Below are positions 23,680 through 30,924 of a DNA stretch of 64,000 nucleotides, piece after piece (the stretch's first letter is position 1; the number at the start of each line of letters is the position of its first letter). The position numbers were made by a program, and so were the translations under genes. Origin of the DNA: Candidatus Chloroploca mongolica (GTDB taxonomy: Bacteria; Chloroflexota; Chloroflexia; Chloroflexales; Chloroflexaceae). Where the stretch lies: contig NZ_SIJK02000026.1 of NCBI RefSeq assembly GCF_004762035.2, forward strand, positions 16,332 to 80,331. Reading direction: 5' to 3'. The notes below the pieces were generated by a model that did no database searches, had not been told where the DNA came from, and worked only from the letters and a program-made list of their open reading frames with translations.

Positions 23680-25077
23680 CTACTTCGTTGGGTTTGGTTC
23701 GTGCGGGCGCTCACCCGTGGTCGCCGTCGGCGCAAGACGTTTCACCGTCAAGCGCAGGTCATAGACCCCGGTAACCCGCACCCACTCACCAATTTCGATC
23801 TCACCATCTTCGCTGAGCGCACGCCAGAGCGCACCCTCAACAAACACCATCCCCTCGGGTTCGAGGCGTTTACGGACTTCAGCAAGCCGCCCGACCAGGC
23901 CCTCCTGGCCAGTTGTAACCGGTGCATTGCGTGCCCGCACTGCAAGCAACACACCCACCGTCGCAAACGCGGCAATCAAGATCGCCACCAGTAAAATCGC
24001 CCAGAACGCCACCGCCACACCCGGAGCCTGCGCATTATCAAACATCATCATGGCGCTCACTACAAGTAAGACCAGACCAAGCACCGTAACAGTGCCCTGG
24101 GAAGGCAAAAAGAGATCAGCGGCAACGAGCCCGAACGCAAGAAAGAGCCCCAGCACCGCCAACCACCGCACGGGCAACGCAAAGAGGCCAATCAGCGCCA
24201 TCATGAGCAAGATCAAGGCCAGCCCAGCCAGCACACCGAGCGTCGGTGTCACGAGTTCGGCATAGGCTGCAAACCCCGCCATGATCAGCAACAGAAAGGC
24301 CACGGTAGGATTGGCGAGAAGCATCAGGATTATTTCCCACAGCGTCGGCTCGAGGGGCATGGTAGGTTGCCCAAGCGTACGCAGTGTACGAGTCTCGCCA
24401 TCGACAAGCACAACAACCTGCCCTTCCAGCAGGGTCAACAACTCCTCACGGTCACGTGCAACCAGGTTAATTGCCGGTGGAGTAAGTTCAATTGCCTGAG
24501 CATTGCTGAGGACAATGCCCTCACGGACAGCAGGTTCAACCCAGCCATCGTTCCGTCCCCGCTCGCGGCTCCAGGAACCAAGCTGGAGGATCGCCTCGTT
24601 GAGCAACAACTCGCGTGCCTGCTCGCCAAGGTTGGCATTGGCTTCGATCAGAGGCACCGGAACCCCAAAAGAGGTATTCGGGGCCATGGCAGCAACATGC
24701 GAGGCGGCTAACAGCCACGAACCTGCGGCCCCGCTTGTTATCCCGGGCGGAACAAAAACCACAACAGGCACACTGGCATTCGCAAGATCGGCTGCAACCA
24801 GACGTACATCACGTAACACAGCACCCGTCACACCGAGCTCAATCAGCAAGAGCTCGGCGTCATTCGCTTCGGCTTCACGCAACGTGCGCCGGAGATAATC
24901 AACCGTGTGGGTACTGACGACACCACTCAACTCGACCGTAAAGAGTGGTCCACGAGCCTGTGCTGCGACAGGCTGCACAAGGGTACTAACAAAATGGAGG
25001 AGGAGGACACCAAAAAAACAGAGGCGCCCAAGACGCCCAAGCCTCCACTGACGAAGAATACGCTTCATACGAATCAT
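23680..25077 (-). CDS. NfeD-like membrane protein with ClpP-class domain lacking the catalytic serine
   Basis: 465 residues. A signal-like helix (residues 18-35) is followed by a ClpP/crotonase-fold domain (FTVELSGVVSTHTVDYLRRTL), about five helices, and a C-terminal OB-fold NfeD domain (GQEGLVGRLAEVRKRLEPEGMV). In active long NfeD proteases the motif is ASAGTYI; here the equivalent is GAAGSWL, with Ala117 at the nucleophile position, while the flanking SHVAAMAPNTSFG is conserved. The partner Lys is also not evident. It is probably a non-proteolytic partner of slipin. The Met at 25077 is preferred over the frame reaching 25305, which runs through a repeat. Confidence 0.85.
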   Translation of the reverse strand: MIRMKRILRQWRLGRLGRLCFFGVLLLHFVSTLVQPVAAQARGPLFTVELSGVVSTHTVDYLRRTLREAEANDAELLLIELGVTGAVLRDVRLVAADLANASVPVVVFVPPGITSGAAGSWLLAASHVAAMAPNTSFGVPVPLIEANANLGEQARELLLNEAILQLGSWSRERGRNDGWVEPAVREGIVLSNAQAIELTPPAINLVARDREELLTLLEGQVVVLVDGETRTLRTLGQPTMPLEPTLWEIILMLLANPTVAFLLLIMAGFAAYAELVTPTLGVLAGLALILLMMALIGLFALPVRWLAVLGLFLAFGLVAADLFLPSQGTVTVLGLVLLVVSAMMMFDNAQAPGVAVAFWAILLVAILIAAFATVGVLLAVRARNAPVTTGQEGLVGRLAEVRKRLEPEGMVFVEGALWRALSEDGEIEIGEWVRVTGVYDLRLTVKRLAPTATTGERPHEPNPTK

Positions 25078-25114
25078 TGATGCTGTTGCCTCAAATGTAC
25101 AGACCAACTTCAGT

Positions 25115-25143
25115 ATAATACGTTTTTGGACAAAAAATACCAA
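25115..25143 (-). promoter_or_regulatory. Promoter of the nfeD-slipin operon
   Basis: Minus-strand TTGGTA (25138-25143), a 17-nt spacer and TATTAT (25115-25120), about 38 nt before the nfeD start. An overlapping TATACT (25112-25117) is an alternative -10. Confidence 0.55.
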
Positions 25144-25144
25144 C

Positions 25145-25325
25145 TTTGCGGGACTTTCCTGCAAAGAGGAGATTTCTGGGGCTTCGCCCGTGCCGTGGGC
25201 GGCAACCCTGGGTGCCCGCGTGCGCGGGCACCCAGGCTGTTGGGCTTGCGCCCCACACCCCAGGTTTTGCTTTGTTTTGGCGGCTTCGCCGCCAAAACAA
25301 AGCAAAAATCTCGTAGAGCGGTGCT
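25145..25325. repeat. Dispersed repeat with two long hairpins, copy B
   Basis: Same modules as copy A (3310-3460): gttgggcttgcgcccca, accccagg, and the stem TTTTGCTTTGTTTTGGCGG / complement with a CTTCG loop (25265-25307). An extra stem CCTGGGTGCCCGC / complement lies at 25207-25236. It sits between two divergent promoters, so it may insulate them. The rest of the 377-bp gap between nfeD and the next gene holds promoters only. Confidence 0.7.
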
Positions 25326-25340
25326 TTGACCCTACGAATG

Positions 25341-25349
25341 TGATATACT
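25341..25349 (+). promoter_or_regulatory. Extended -10 promoter of the deoxyhypusine-synthase-like operon
   Basis: TGATATACT (TGn before TATACT at 25344-25349), about 107 nt before the start codon. The long leader contains ttagccggggcttttttta (about 25409-25427), a possible structured or terminator-like element, so attenuation is conceivable. Confidence 0.45.
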
Positions 25350-25455
25350 ATATGTATTAGCCACGTTGGGAATTGATGGCGGGCGCACAGGCGTACCGTA
25401 GATTCCTTAGCCGGGGCTTTTTTTATGGCCTTGAGATACCAGAAGGAGGGTTGTG

Positions 25456-26520
25456 ATGGCAAAAGAAGAACTGCTACATACGATGGTCGAGCATCTTGAT
25501 ATTAAGCGTGTGAATGTGGTTCCGCTGATCGAGATGATGGGGCAAACAGCATTTCAGGCCCGCAATCTGGCGCGTGCGGCGCAGATTGCCGATGCAATGG
25601 TTGCCGATCCAGAGGCGACCGTGATCCTGACGCTCGCCGGGAGCCTGATTTCAGCCGGGCAAAAGGGCGTTATCCTCGATCTGTTGCGCTGCAATGCGGT
25701 TGATGCAATTGTTTCGACCGGGGCCAATATTGTTGACCAGGATTTCTTCGAGGCGCTCGGTTTTCGGCATTACCAGGGCAACCCCTTCGCCGATGATAAT
25801 GCGTTGCGCGAGCAGATGATTGACCGTATCTATGATACCTATATTGATGAGGAAGAGCTGCGTATCTGCGATGAGACGATCCGTGTGATCGCGGACACGC
25901 TGGAACCCGGGGTCTATTCGAGCCGCGAGTTCATTCAGGCCATGGGCGCATACCTCGCCGAGCACCATCCCGACGCCGAGAGCATTGTGCTCGAGGCATA
26001 TCGCCGCGACGTGCCGATCTTTGTACCGGCGTTCTCGGATTGCTCGGCTGGCTTCGGGCTCGTTGCCCACCAGGTTGTCCATCCCGACCGCCATGTGAGC
26101 ATTGATAGTGTCAAGGATTTCCGTGAACTCACGGCGATCAAGGTCTGGGCTGGCACCACCGGATTGCTGATGATCGGCGGCGGTGTGCCCAAGAATTTTG
26201 TCCAGGATATTGTCGTTTCCGCCGAGTTCCTTGGCTATGAGGCCGCAATGCACCAGTATGCGGTACAATTGACGGTGGCCGATGAACGTGATGGGGCGCT
26301 CTCGGGGTCGACCCTCAAAGAGGCCAATTCGTGGGGCAAGGTGAGCCTTGCACAAGAGCAGATGGTCTTTGGTGAGGCGACGGTGACCTTCCCGTTGCTC
26401 GCCGGGTATGTGTACCACAAGGGCAATTGGCGCGAGCGCCAACCTCGTTCATGGGCACGGGCACTCGCTAGCGGGCGGCTGCTGGACTATGCTGCGGCGA
26501 CGGCACACGCTCAGAAGTGA
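25456..26520 (+). CDS. Deoxyhypusine synthase-like protein
   Basis: 354 residues from an ATG with AAGGAGGG five nt upstream. The NAD/spermidine fold marks are LTLAGSLISAG, DAIVSTGANIVDQDF, FSDCSAGF and IGGGVPKNFVQ. The motif LKEANSWGKVS contains Lys295 at the position of the catalytic Lys of eukaryotic deoxyhypusine synthase. Bacteria have no hypusine-containing eIF5A, and bacterial members of this family make homospermidine or other polyamine derivatives by the same aminobutyl transfer. The substrate here is not known. It heads a three-gene set with purN and a DHOD-like gene. Confidence 0.87.
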   Translation: MAKEELLHTMVEHLDIKRVNVVPLIEMMGQTAFQARNLARAAQIADAMVADPEATVILTLAGSLISAGQKGVILDLLRCNAVDAIVSTGANIVDQDFFEALGFRHYQGNPFADDNALREQMIDRIYDTYIDEEELRICDETIRVIADTLEPGVYSSREFIQAMGAYLAEHHPDAESIVLEAYRRDVPIFVPAFSDCSAGFGLVAHQVVHPDRHVSIDSVKDFRELTAIKVWAGTTGLLMIGGGVPKNFVQDIVVSAEFLGYEAAMHQYAVQLTVADERDGALSGSTLKEANSWGKVSLAQEQMVFGEATVTFPLLAGYVYHKGNWRERQPRSWARALASGRLLDYAAATAHAQK

Positions 26521-26526
26521 TACCTT

Positions 26527-27162
26527 ATGTATCAGGTTGCGGTTTTGCTTAGTGGCACAGGCTCGAATCTTCAGGCGCTCTTCGAGGCCGAAGATGCCGG
26601 GCAGCTGGGGGCGCAGGTGAGCCTGGTCGTAAGTGACCAGGCTACCGCATATGGGCTGCAACGTGCGCTGCAGCGCGGGGTAGCAACGGCGCATGTGCCG
26701 TTGCCCGCCGCGCCGCGTGGCCCGCAACGGGCGATGGTGCGCGCCGCGTGGGAGCAACGCCTCGCGGGGGTAACGGCGACCTTTACCCCCGATCTCGTGG
26801 TGCTCGCGGGCTTTATGCGGATTCTTTCGCCAGCCTTTTTGAACTGGTTCCCGCAGCGGGTGATCAATCAGCATCCTGCGCTTTTGCCCGATGATAGCAG
26901 CGATACCGTAACAACAAGCACGGGCCTGGTCATACCCGCCCTGCGTGGCGCACACGTGGTTGACGAGGCGGTGCAACGTAGGTTGCCGGTGAGCGGCTGT
27001 ACGATTCATCGGGTGACGCCCCGGGTGGACGATGGGCCGGTGCTTGCCCGCGCCGAAGTGCCCCTGCGCCCCGATGATACCCCCGCAAGTCTTCACGAAC
27101 GAATCAAGGTTGAAGAGCGCCGCCTGATTGTCGAGGTGGTGCGAAGTCTGGCCCAACGCTGA
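26527..27162 (+). CDS. purN: Phosphoribosylglycinamide formyltransferase
   Basis: 211 residues. The start MYQVAVLLSGTGSNLQAL carries the phosphate-binding GTGSNLQ loop. The catalytic Asn-His pair is in VINQHPALLP and the Asp in RVDDGPVLAR, all three residues conserved. The region between them (DDSSDTVTTSTGLVIPALRG) is longer and unlike the usual FPGxHAxxxA loop, so specificity may be altered. It transfers formyl from 10-formyl-THF to GAR in purine synthesis. It lies 6 nt after the upstream stop. Confidence 0.85.
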   Translation: MYQVAVLLSGTGSNLQALFEAEDAGQLGAQVSLVVSDQATAYGLQRALQRGVATAHVPLPAAPRGPQRAMVRAAWEQRLAGVTATFTPDLVVLAGFMRILSPAFLNWFPQRVINQHPALLPDDSSDTVTTSTGLVIPALRGAHVVDEAVQRRLPVSGCTIHRVTPRVDDGPVLARAEVPLRPDDTPASLHERIKVEERRLIVEVVRSLAQR

Positions 27163-27983
27163 TGTATGATCTTGCGCCCCACAATCCGTATACACTCAGC
27201 CTGGCAACGCCCCTCGTAGCGGGTGCGGGCAGCGTCGGCTATGGCGTTGAAGTCGCCCGCCAACTCGGGTTGACCAGTCAACCAGCGCCCCACGGGCTCG
27301 GTGCATTGATCACCCGCACCACGACGCTGCGCCCAATCCGTACACACCCGCAGATCCACGAGACCCCGGCGGGCCTGCTGCTTGCTGATCAACAGGCCAA
27401 TCCCGGGGTTCGTACGGTACGCGAGCGCTTTGCTCCACTCTGGCGGAACTGGAATCTGCCCGTCATCGTGAGTGTCGCCGCCGAACATCCGGCGGAACTC
27501 GAACGCCTGCTGACTGAACTTGAGGCGAGCGAGGCCGTGCGCGGGATCGAGCTCGCCCTTGCTGCCTCTGAAGCCCTGACACCACACGCAGCACAGAGTC
27601 TGATCACGGCAGCGCGGGCTACAACACCCTTGCCATTGATCGCCAGATTGTCAGGCGAAATGGCAACGATGCTTGCCATCGCCGAGGCTGTCGTTGCGGC
27701 CGGGGCCGACTGCCTGGCCCTGACTGACGGCCTGCCCGCTGCCGTCGCAAGCGCAACTGGCTACCGTGAAGGCTTGCTCTACGGGCCAGCGGTACACCCC
27801 ATCGTCTTACGCCAGCTCACCGCGCTCGCCGAAGCCGTGACCGTGCCCATCATTGCCGGCGGCGGCGTCACGAACCTTGCCGCCGCACGCGCCTTGCTCG
27901 AGGCCGGGGCCACCGCCGTCAGCCTCGACACCGTGCTACTCACCGATCTGCATGCGCCGGCGCGTTGGGAGGTCTGTGGCTAA
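27162..27983 (+). CDS. Dihydroorotate dehydrogenase-like TIM-barrel flavoprotein
   Basis: 273 residues; the start overlaps the purN stop (TGATG). The fold is that of class 1 DHODs: LATPLVAGAGSVGYG near the N-terminus, AAGADCLALTDGL, ALYGPAV-like LYGPAVHPIVLRQL and the FMN phosphate loop IIAGGGVTNLAAARALLEAGATAVSL. The active-site Cys/Ser base and the conserved NCPN loop of true DHODs are not obvious. It may be a divergent family member with another substrate. The linkage to purN suggests a nucleotide-related role. Confidence 0.65.
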   Translation: MYDLAPHNPYTLSLATPLVAGAGSVGYGVEVARQLGLTSQPAPHGLGALITRTTTLRPIRTHPQIHETPAGLLLADQQANPGVRTVRERFAPLWRNWNLPVIVSVAAEHPAELERLLTELEASEAVRGIELALAASEALTPHAAQSLITAARATTPLPLIARLSGEMATMLAIAEAVVAAGADCLALTDGLPAAVASATGYREGLLYGPAVHPIVLRQLTALAEAVTVPIIAGGGVTNLAAARALLEAGATAVSLDTVLLTDLHAPARWEVCG

Positions 27984-28096
27984 GGGCAATCGGTTGATAC
28001 CGTCGGGCAAAACCCTCGGCTATGGGAGGCGAGGCCTGCGTTGGCGGGCTCACTCAAGTCACGCAGGTGGCCTTTGCTCTCCAGAAGCCGAGCGCA

Positions 28097-28234
28097 TCAG
28101 GACGCAAATGAACCATACGGATCAGTCTGCGTTTCTTGGATTAAACGAATAAGCCGCAAAGCTTTTTTGCGGTCTTGCTGCACCCACCAGGCGAGATCCT
28201 CAAATGCGGCGGGGTCAAAGATTAAGCTTCGCAC
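28097..28234 (-). pseudogene. Truncated YoeB/Txe-like toxin
   Basis: Starting at a GTG (28234) that overlaps the antitoxin end, the frame reads VRSLIFDPAAFEDLAWWVQ, then DRKKALRLIRLIQETQTDPYGS, a clear match to the N-terminal half of Txe/YoeB RNases. It then hits a stop after 45 residues instead of about 84, losing the C-terminal half with the catalytic residues. It is a dead toxin. The frame extending upstream of 28234 is antitoxin sequence read out of frame. Confidence 0.75.
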
Positions 28235-28337
28235 GTGCGTCCTCAAGCGTGATGCCACCACTCCGCTCTTTTGCCTCAAGCAACCTCTGGCGCATTGTCG
28301 GACTGTTCAACAAATAGGCGGTCTCGCGTTCAGGGCA
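28215..28337 (-). pseudogene. 3' fragment of a Phd/YefM-like antitoxin
   Basis: The final 37 or so codons (ETAYLLNSPTMRQRLLEAK to DARAKLNL) resemble the C-terminus of YefM/Phd antitoxins, which wraps the toxin. The N-terminal DNA-binding half is gone: at about 28337 the sequence becomes the GC-rich element. The stop overlaps the toxin start as in intact modules. The locus was therefore a toxin-antitoxin operon broken on both sides. Confidence 0.65.
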
Positions 28338-28481
28338 CCCGCAAGGGGTGCCCCTACAGGTCGGCCGGGCCGTCGTGGTGGTGTGCGCGGCCCCGGCGCA
28401 CCCCGGCGGGGGCCGGGCCCGGTGTACGGGCACCCCTTGCGGGTGCCCTGGCGGGTGCATACACGGAAGATGCAATCGCCC
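28332..28481. mobile_element. MITE-like element, copy 2 (one end missing)
   Basis: The right end ggtgcatacacggaagatgcaatcgccc matches copies 1 and 3, and the interior has the same gggcacccgcaaggggtgccc words. The left outer arm with its inverted terminus is missing, and the element joins the antitoxin fragment directly. It is thus a truncated or deletion-associated copy. Confidence 0.65.
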
Positions 28482-28498
28482 AAACCTGTCAAGACTGG

Positions 28499-29548
28499 CT
28501 ACGGCGTTGACGAACGCGCCGATGCGGCAGATCCGCGCATGCTCAGCGCTTCCTGGAGCTTGGTGCGTTGTTCGGGTGGGGCGAGCATGTGGAGGCCGAA
28601 ATGATCCGCGAAGGCCTCGCAGGTCTTGATTCCACGCAGGCTGTGGCCCTGGTCATTCAGCAGCGGCGAAAAGACCGCCAGGCCCAATTGCCCTGGTACC
28701 ACCAACATGATCGCCCCGGCGCTACTACTCTCGGCGGGCAAACCGACCCGATAGGCCCACATCCCTGCCGTGGTGCGCATCCCGCAGGTATACATCACAC
28801 TGAGGATATCACGCACATACTGCGGCTCGATCACCTCATCGTTGCTCACCGGATTGCGCCCATGATGCGCCAGGGTAGCCGCCATCATCGCCAGATCACG
28901 GCAGGTCACCAGCAATGCCTGCTGCTGAAAGAAGAGATCGAGCGTCGATTCAATGCCGTCAGACAGCATGCCACGGTCGCACATTAAATGAGCCAGCGCA
29001 CGGTGGCGATGGCCTGCGGCACGGGCTGCCGTAAACATCGTGGCATCCGATACCATCTCGCGGTTGGCTAGGCGGCGAAAAAAGGCAAGATTCTTCTCGA
29101 GGCGCTCGGTCACACTGGCCCCCCGTAACAGGGCCAGCAGGCCAAGCGCCCCCGAGGGAACCAGTGGATTGGGCAAAGGGAAGACAGCGTTATCACTCAA
29201 GAGAAAACTCTCGTGCGCTGGCTCGACCCCAACATGGGCCAAAAGGCGCTCGCGGCCCTCTTCCATCAACGCCAGACCATAGATAAACGGATGCGCCAGC
29301 GCCTGAATGGTAAAAGCCTGCTGGCTATCACCGATTTCATACATCCGCCCTTTGGTATCAACCACACAAATAGCAAACCAATTCGGATCGGCCCGCATCA
29401 ACTCGGGCAGAGTCGCAGCAAGATGGCCTTCAGACAACGGGGCCAGTTTGCGGTGCAGATCGGCAAGCAACGCCCGCATCGGGGACGTAACCGTTTTCAT
29501 CCCACGAACGAGAGCCGTCAAATCATCAGAGTCGGTTTCGCTGCTCAT
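28499..29548 (-). CDS. Glutaminase-fold protein lacking catalytic residues (pseudoenzyme)
   Basis: 349 residues, alignable end to end with GlsA-type glutaminases (MYEIGDSQQAFTIQ, VTCRDLAMMAATLAHHGRNP, FSPLLNDQGHSLRGI). The catalytic SxxK of QSISK is QALAH (Ala83, His86). The usual NPFINAGA is NPLVPSGA, the SEFEHSARN block is degenerate, the YFHYC Tyr is Phe, GMY is GMR, and PAKSGVGGG is PAESSSAGA. Every expected active-site residue appears replaced, so hydrolysis of glutamine is unlikely and a binding or regulatory role is more plausible. The start overlaps the upstream stop by 4 nt (ATGA). It is last in the 13-kb operon. Confidence 0.85.
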   Translation of the reverse strand: MSSETDSDDLTALVRGMKTVTSPMRALLADLHRKLAPLSEGHLAATLPELMRADPNWFAICVVDTKGRMYEIGDSQQAFTIQALAHPFIYGLALMEEGRERLLAHVGVEPAHESFLLSDNAVFPLPNPLVPSGALGLLALLRGASVTERLEKNLAFFRRLANREMVSDATMFTAARAAGHRHRALAHLMCDRGMLSDGIESTLDLFFQQQALLVTCRDLAMMAATLAHHGRNPVSNDEVIEPQYVRDILSVMYTCGMRTTAGMWAYRVGLPAESSSAGAIMLVVPGQLGLAVFSPLLNDQGHSLRGIKTCEAFADHFGLHMLAPPEQRTKLQEALSMRGSAASARSSTP

Positions 29549-30918
29549 GATGTGGTTTCTCCTCTGGCCATCGATCCTGCCGCCACGCCCGCCCCAGAGG
29601 CAGCGCCCAGCAGCGACTGAATCGGAATATGTTTGCCCGAACGTGTCTTGGCAATAGACGGCACACATTCAACGCGAACCTGAAAATGGTGGCCGAACGT
29701 CTGGCAAAAATGCTGGGCGACAAGGACATTGTCACGCTCAGCCCGATAGTGCTGGCCGGTGACAAGCCGTACCCTGACCGTATGGAGCTCTTCCTGGATG
29801 ATCTGGAACTCACGAACATCAAGTGCCAGCTTCAGCACCAGATCGTACGACCAGTCGAGGATACGCCCCGACGGGATATCGGGGGCATTGGCTTGCTTGA
29901 AGGCCGTATTTTTGCGTCCCGACAATTCAGCCAACACCGGAGCCGTCTTGCCACACGAACAGGCGTCATCATCAGCCGCGATCGCCATATCGCCCTGACG
30001 GTAGCGAATAATCGGCATCGCCGCATTGATCAAACAGGTTCCAACAAGCTCGCCAAGTTGACCAGGCGCCACCGGGCCATCACAATCGGGATGCAGCAAC
30101 TCGATATAGGAACAATCCTGGACAAGATGATAGCGTTTGTGAACACACTGCTGGGCAATGCTGGCGAGTTCTTCGGATGAATACTCATCGAAGACCGGGC
30201 AGCCAAAGACTGAAGCAAAATAATCGCGTTCCTCTTGCGTCGCGTGTTCCGAATTGGTGACAATAACCTTGAGGCCCAGGGTGGCACACTGCGCCCCATA
30301 GAGCGTAACAAGCTCGCGCAGGATCGAAGGATAGATCGCCAGAATCGCCGGGCGCAGGCGGCGCATCGTAGCGAAGATCTCGGCGGCTGGGCAGAGATTA
30401 TGGACATAGTAAACCCGGTAAAAGCCACCCAGCGAGCGCACCGGATACGGCGACGTATAGACAAGCAACTCGCGATCGGTTGGGCGATAGGCAGGATAAA
30501 ACTCTTTGAGCATACGCATAACCTGCAACGCTTGCGTAATAAAATTCTGGCTATCGAGGTAGACAGACACAAACTTCCCCGACGATCCCGAGCTTCGCGA
30601 GACGATCAAGCGGTCGCGCCGGATACGCCGATCAATCATCGCCTCGCCATGGGCAATCAACTCGTCCTTGGTCACCGTCGGCAAGGACTTGAAATCCTCA
30701 AAGCTCTGGATATCCGAAGGATGCATACCTGCGGCTGCATACTTTTGATGATAAAACCATGTATGATTATAGGCAAGCGTAACCAGTTTTTGAAGTCGTT
30801 TCAATTGATATGCTTTCACGATTTCTTGATCAAGAAAAGGAAAGCGTGCCACAGCCGGAGAGAACAGGGCAAACTGAATCATCAAGGCCAGGTGTTCACG
30901 CCATGAAAGTGCGCGCAT
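29545..30918 (-). CDS. PaaK/CapK-like adenylate-forming enzyme
   Basis: 457 residues of the phenylacetate-CoA ligase/coenzyme F390 synthetase family. The nucleotide loop is SRSSGSSGKFVSVY, the acid pocket region is FGCPVFDEYSSEELASIAQQC, and IIRYRQGDMAIAADDD holds the ribose-binding Asp. An SCGKTAP Cys region and a C-terminal lid follow (LAELSGRKNTAFKQ). Such enzymes activate carboxylates with ATP; the acid is unknown, and aryl, acyl and polyglutamyl substrates all occur. It is coupled by ATGA to the glutaminase-fold gene and follows the transporter by 6 nt. Confidence 0.87.
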   Translation of the reverse strand: MRALSWREHLALMIQFALFSPAVARFPFLDQEIVKAYQLKRLQKLVTLAYNHTWFYHQKYAAAGMHPSDIQSFEDFKSLPTVTKDELIAHGEAMIDRRIRRDRLIVSRSSGSSGKFVSVYLDSQNFITQALQVMRMLKEFYPAYRPTDRELLVYTSPYPVRSLGGFYRVYYVHNLCPAAEIFATMRRLRPAILAIYPSILRELVTLYGAQCATLGLKVIVTNSEHATQEERDYFASVFGCPVFDEYSSEELASIAQQCVHKRYHLVQDCSYIELLHPDCDGPVAPGQLGELVGTCLINAAMPIIRYRQGDMAIAADDDACSCGKTAPVLAELSGRKNTAFKQANAPDIPSGRILDWSYDLVLKLALDVREFQIIQEELHTVRVRLVTGQHYRAERDNVLVAQHFCQTFGHHFQVRVECVPSIAKTRSGKHIPIQSLLGAASGAGVAAGSMARGETTS

Positions 30919-30924
30919 AGACGT

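Noticed and set aside
25078..25305. N-terminal 76-residue extension of the NfeD-like protein
   Set aside because: It runs through the dispersed repeat and the predicted promoter; a signal peptide begins at 25077.
25326..25349. TTGACC as a -35 box for the 25456 operon
   Set aside because: The spacing to TATACT is only 12 nt, too short for a sigma-70 promoter; an extended -10 was called instead.
28499..29548. Functional glutaminase (glsA)
   Set aside because: The SxxK nucleophile pair and the other catalytic residues are replaced, so the symbol was not assigned.
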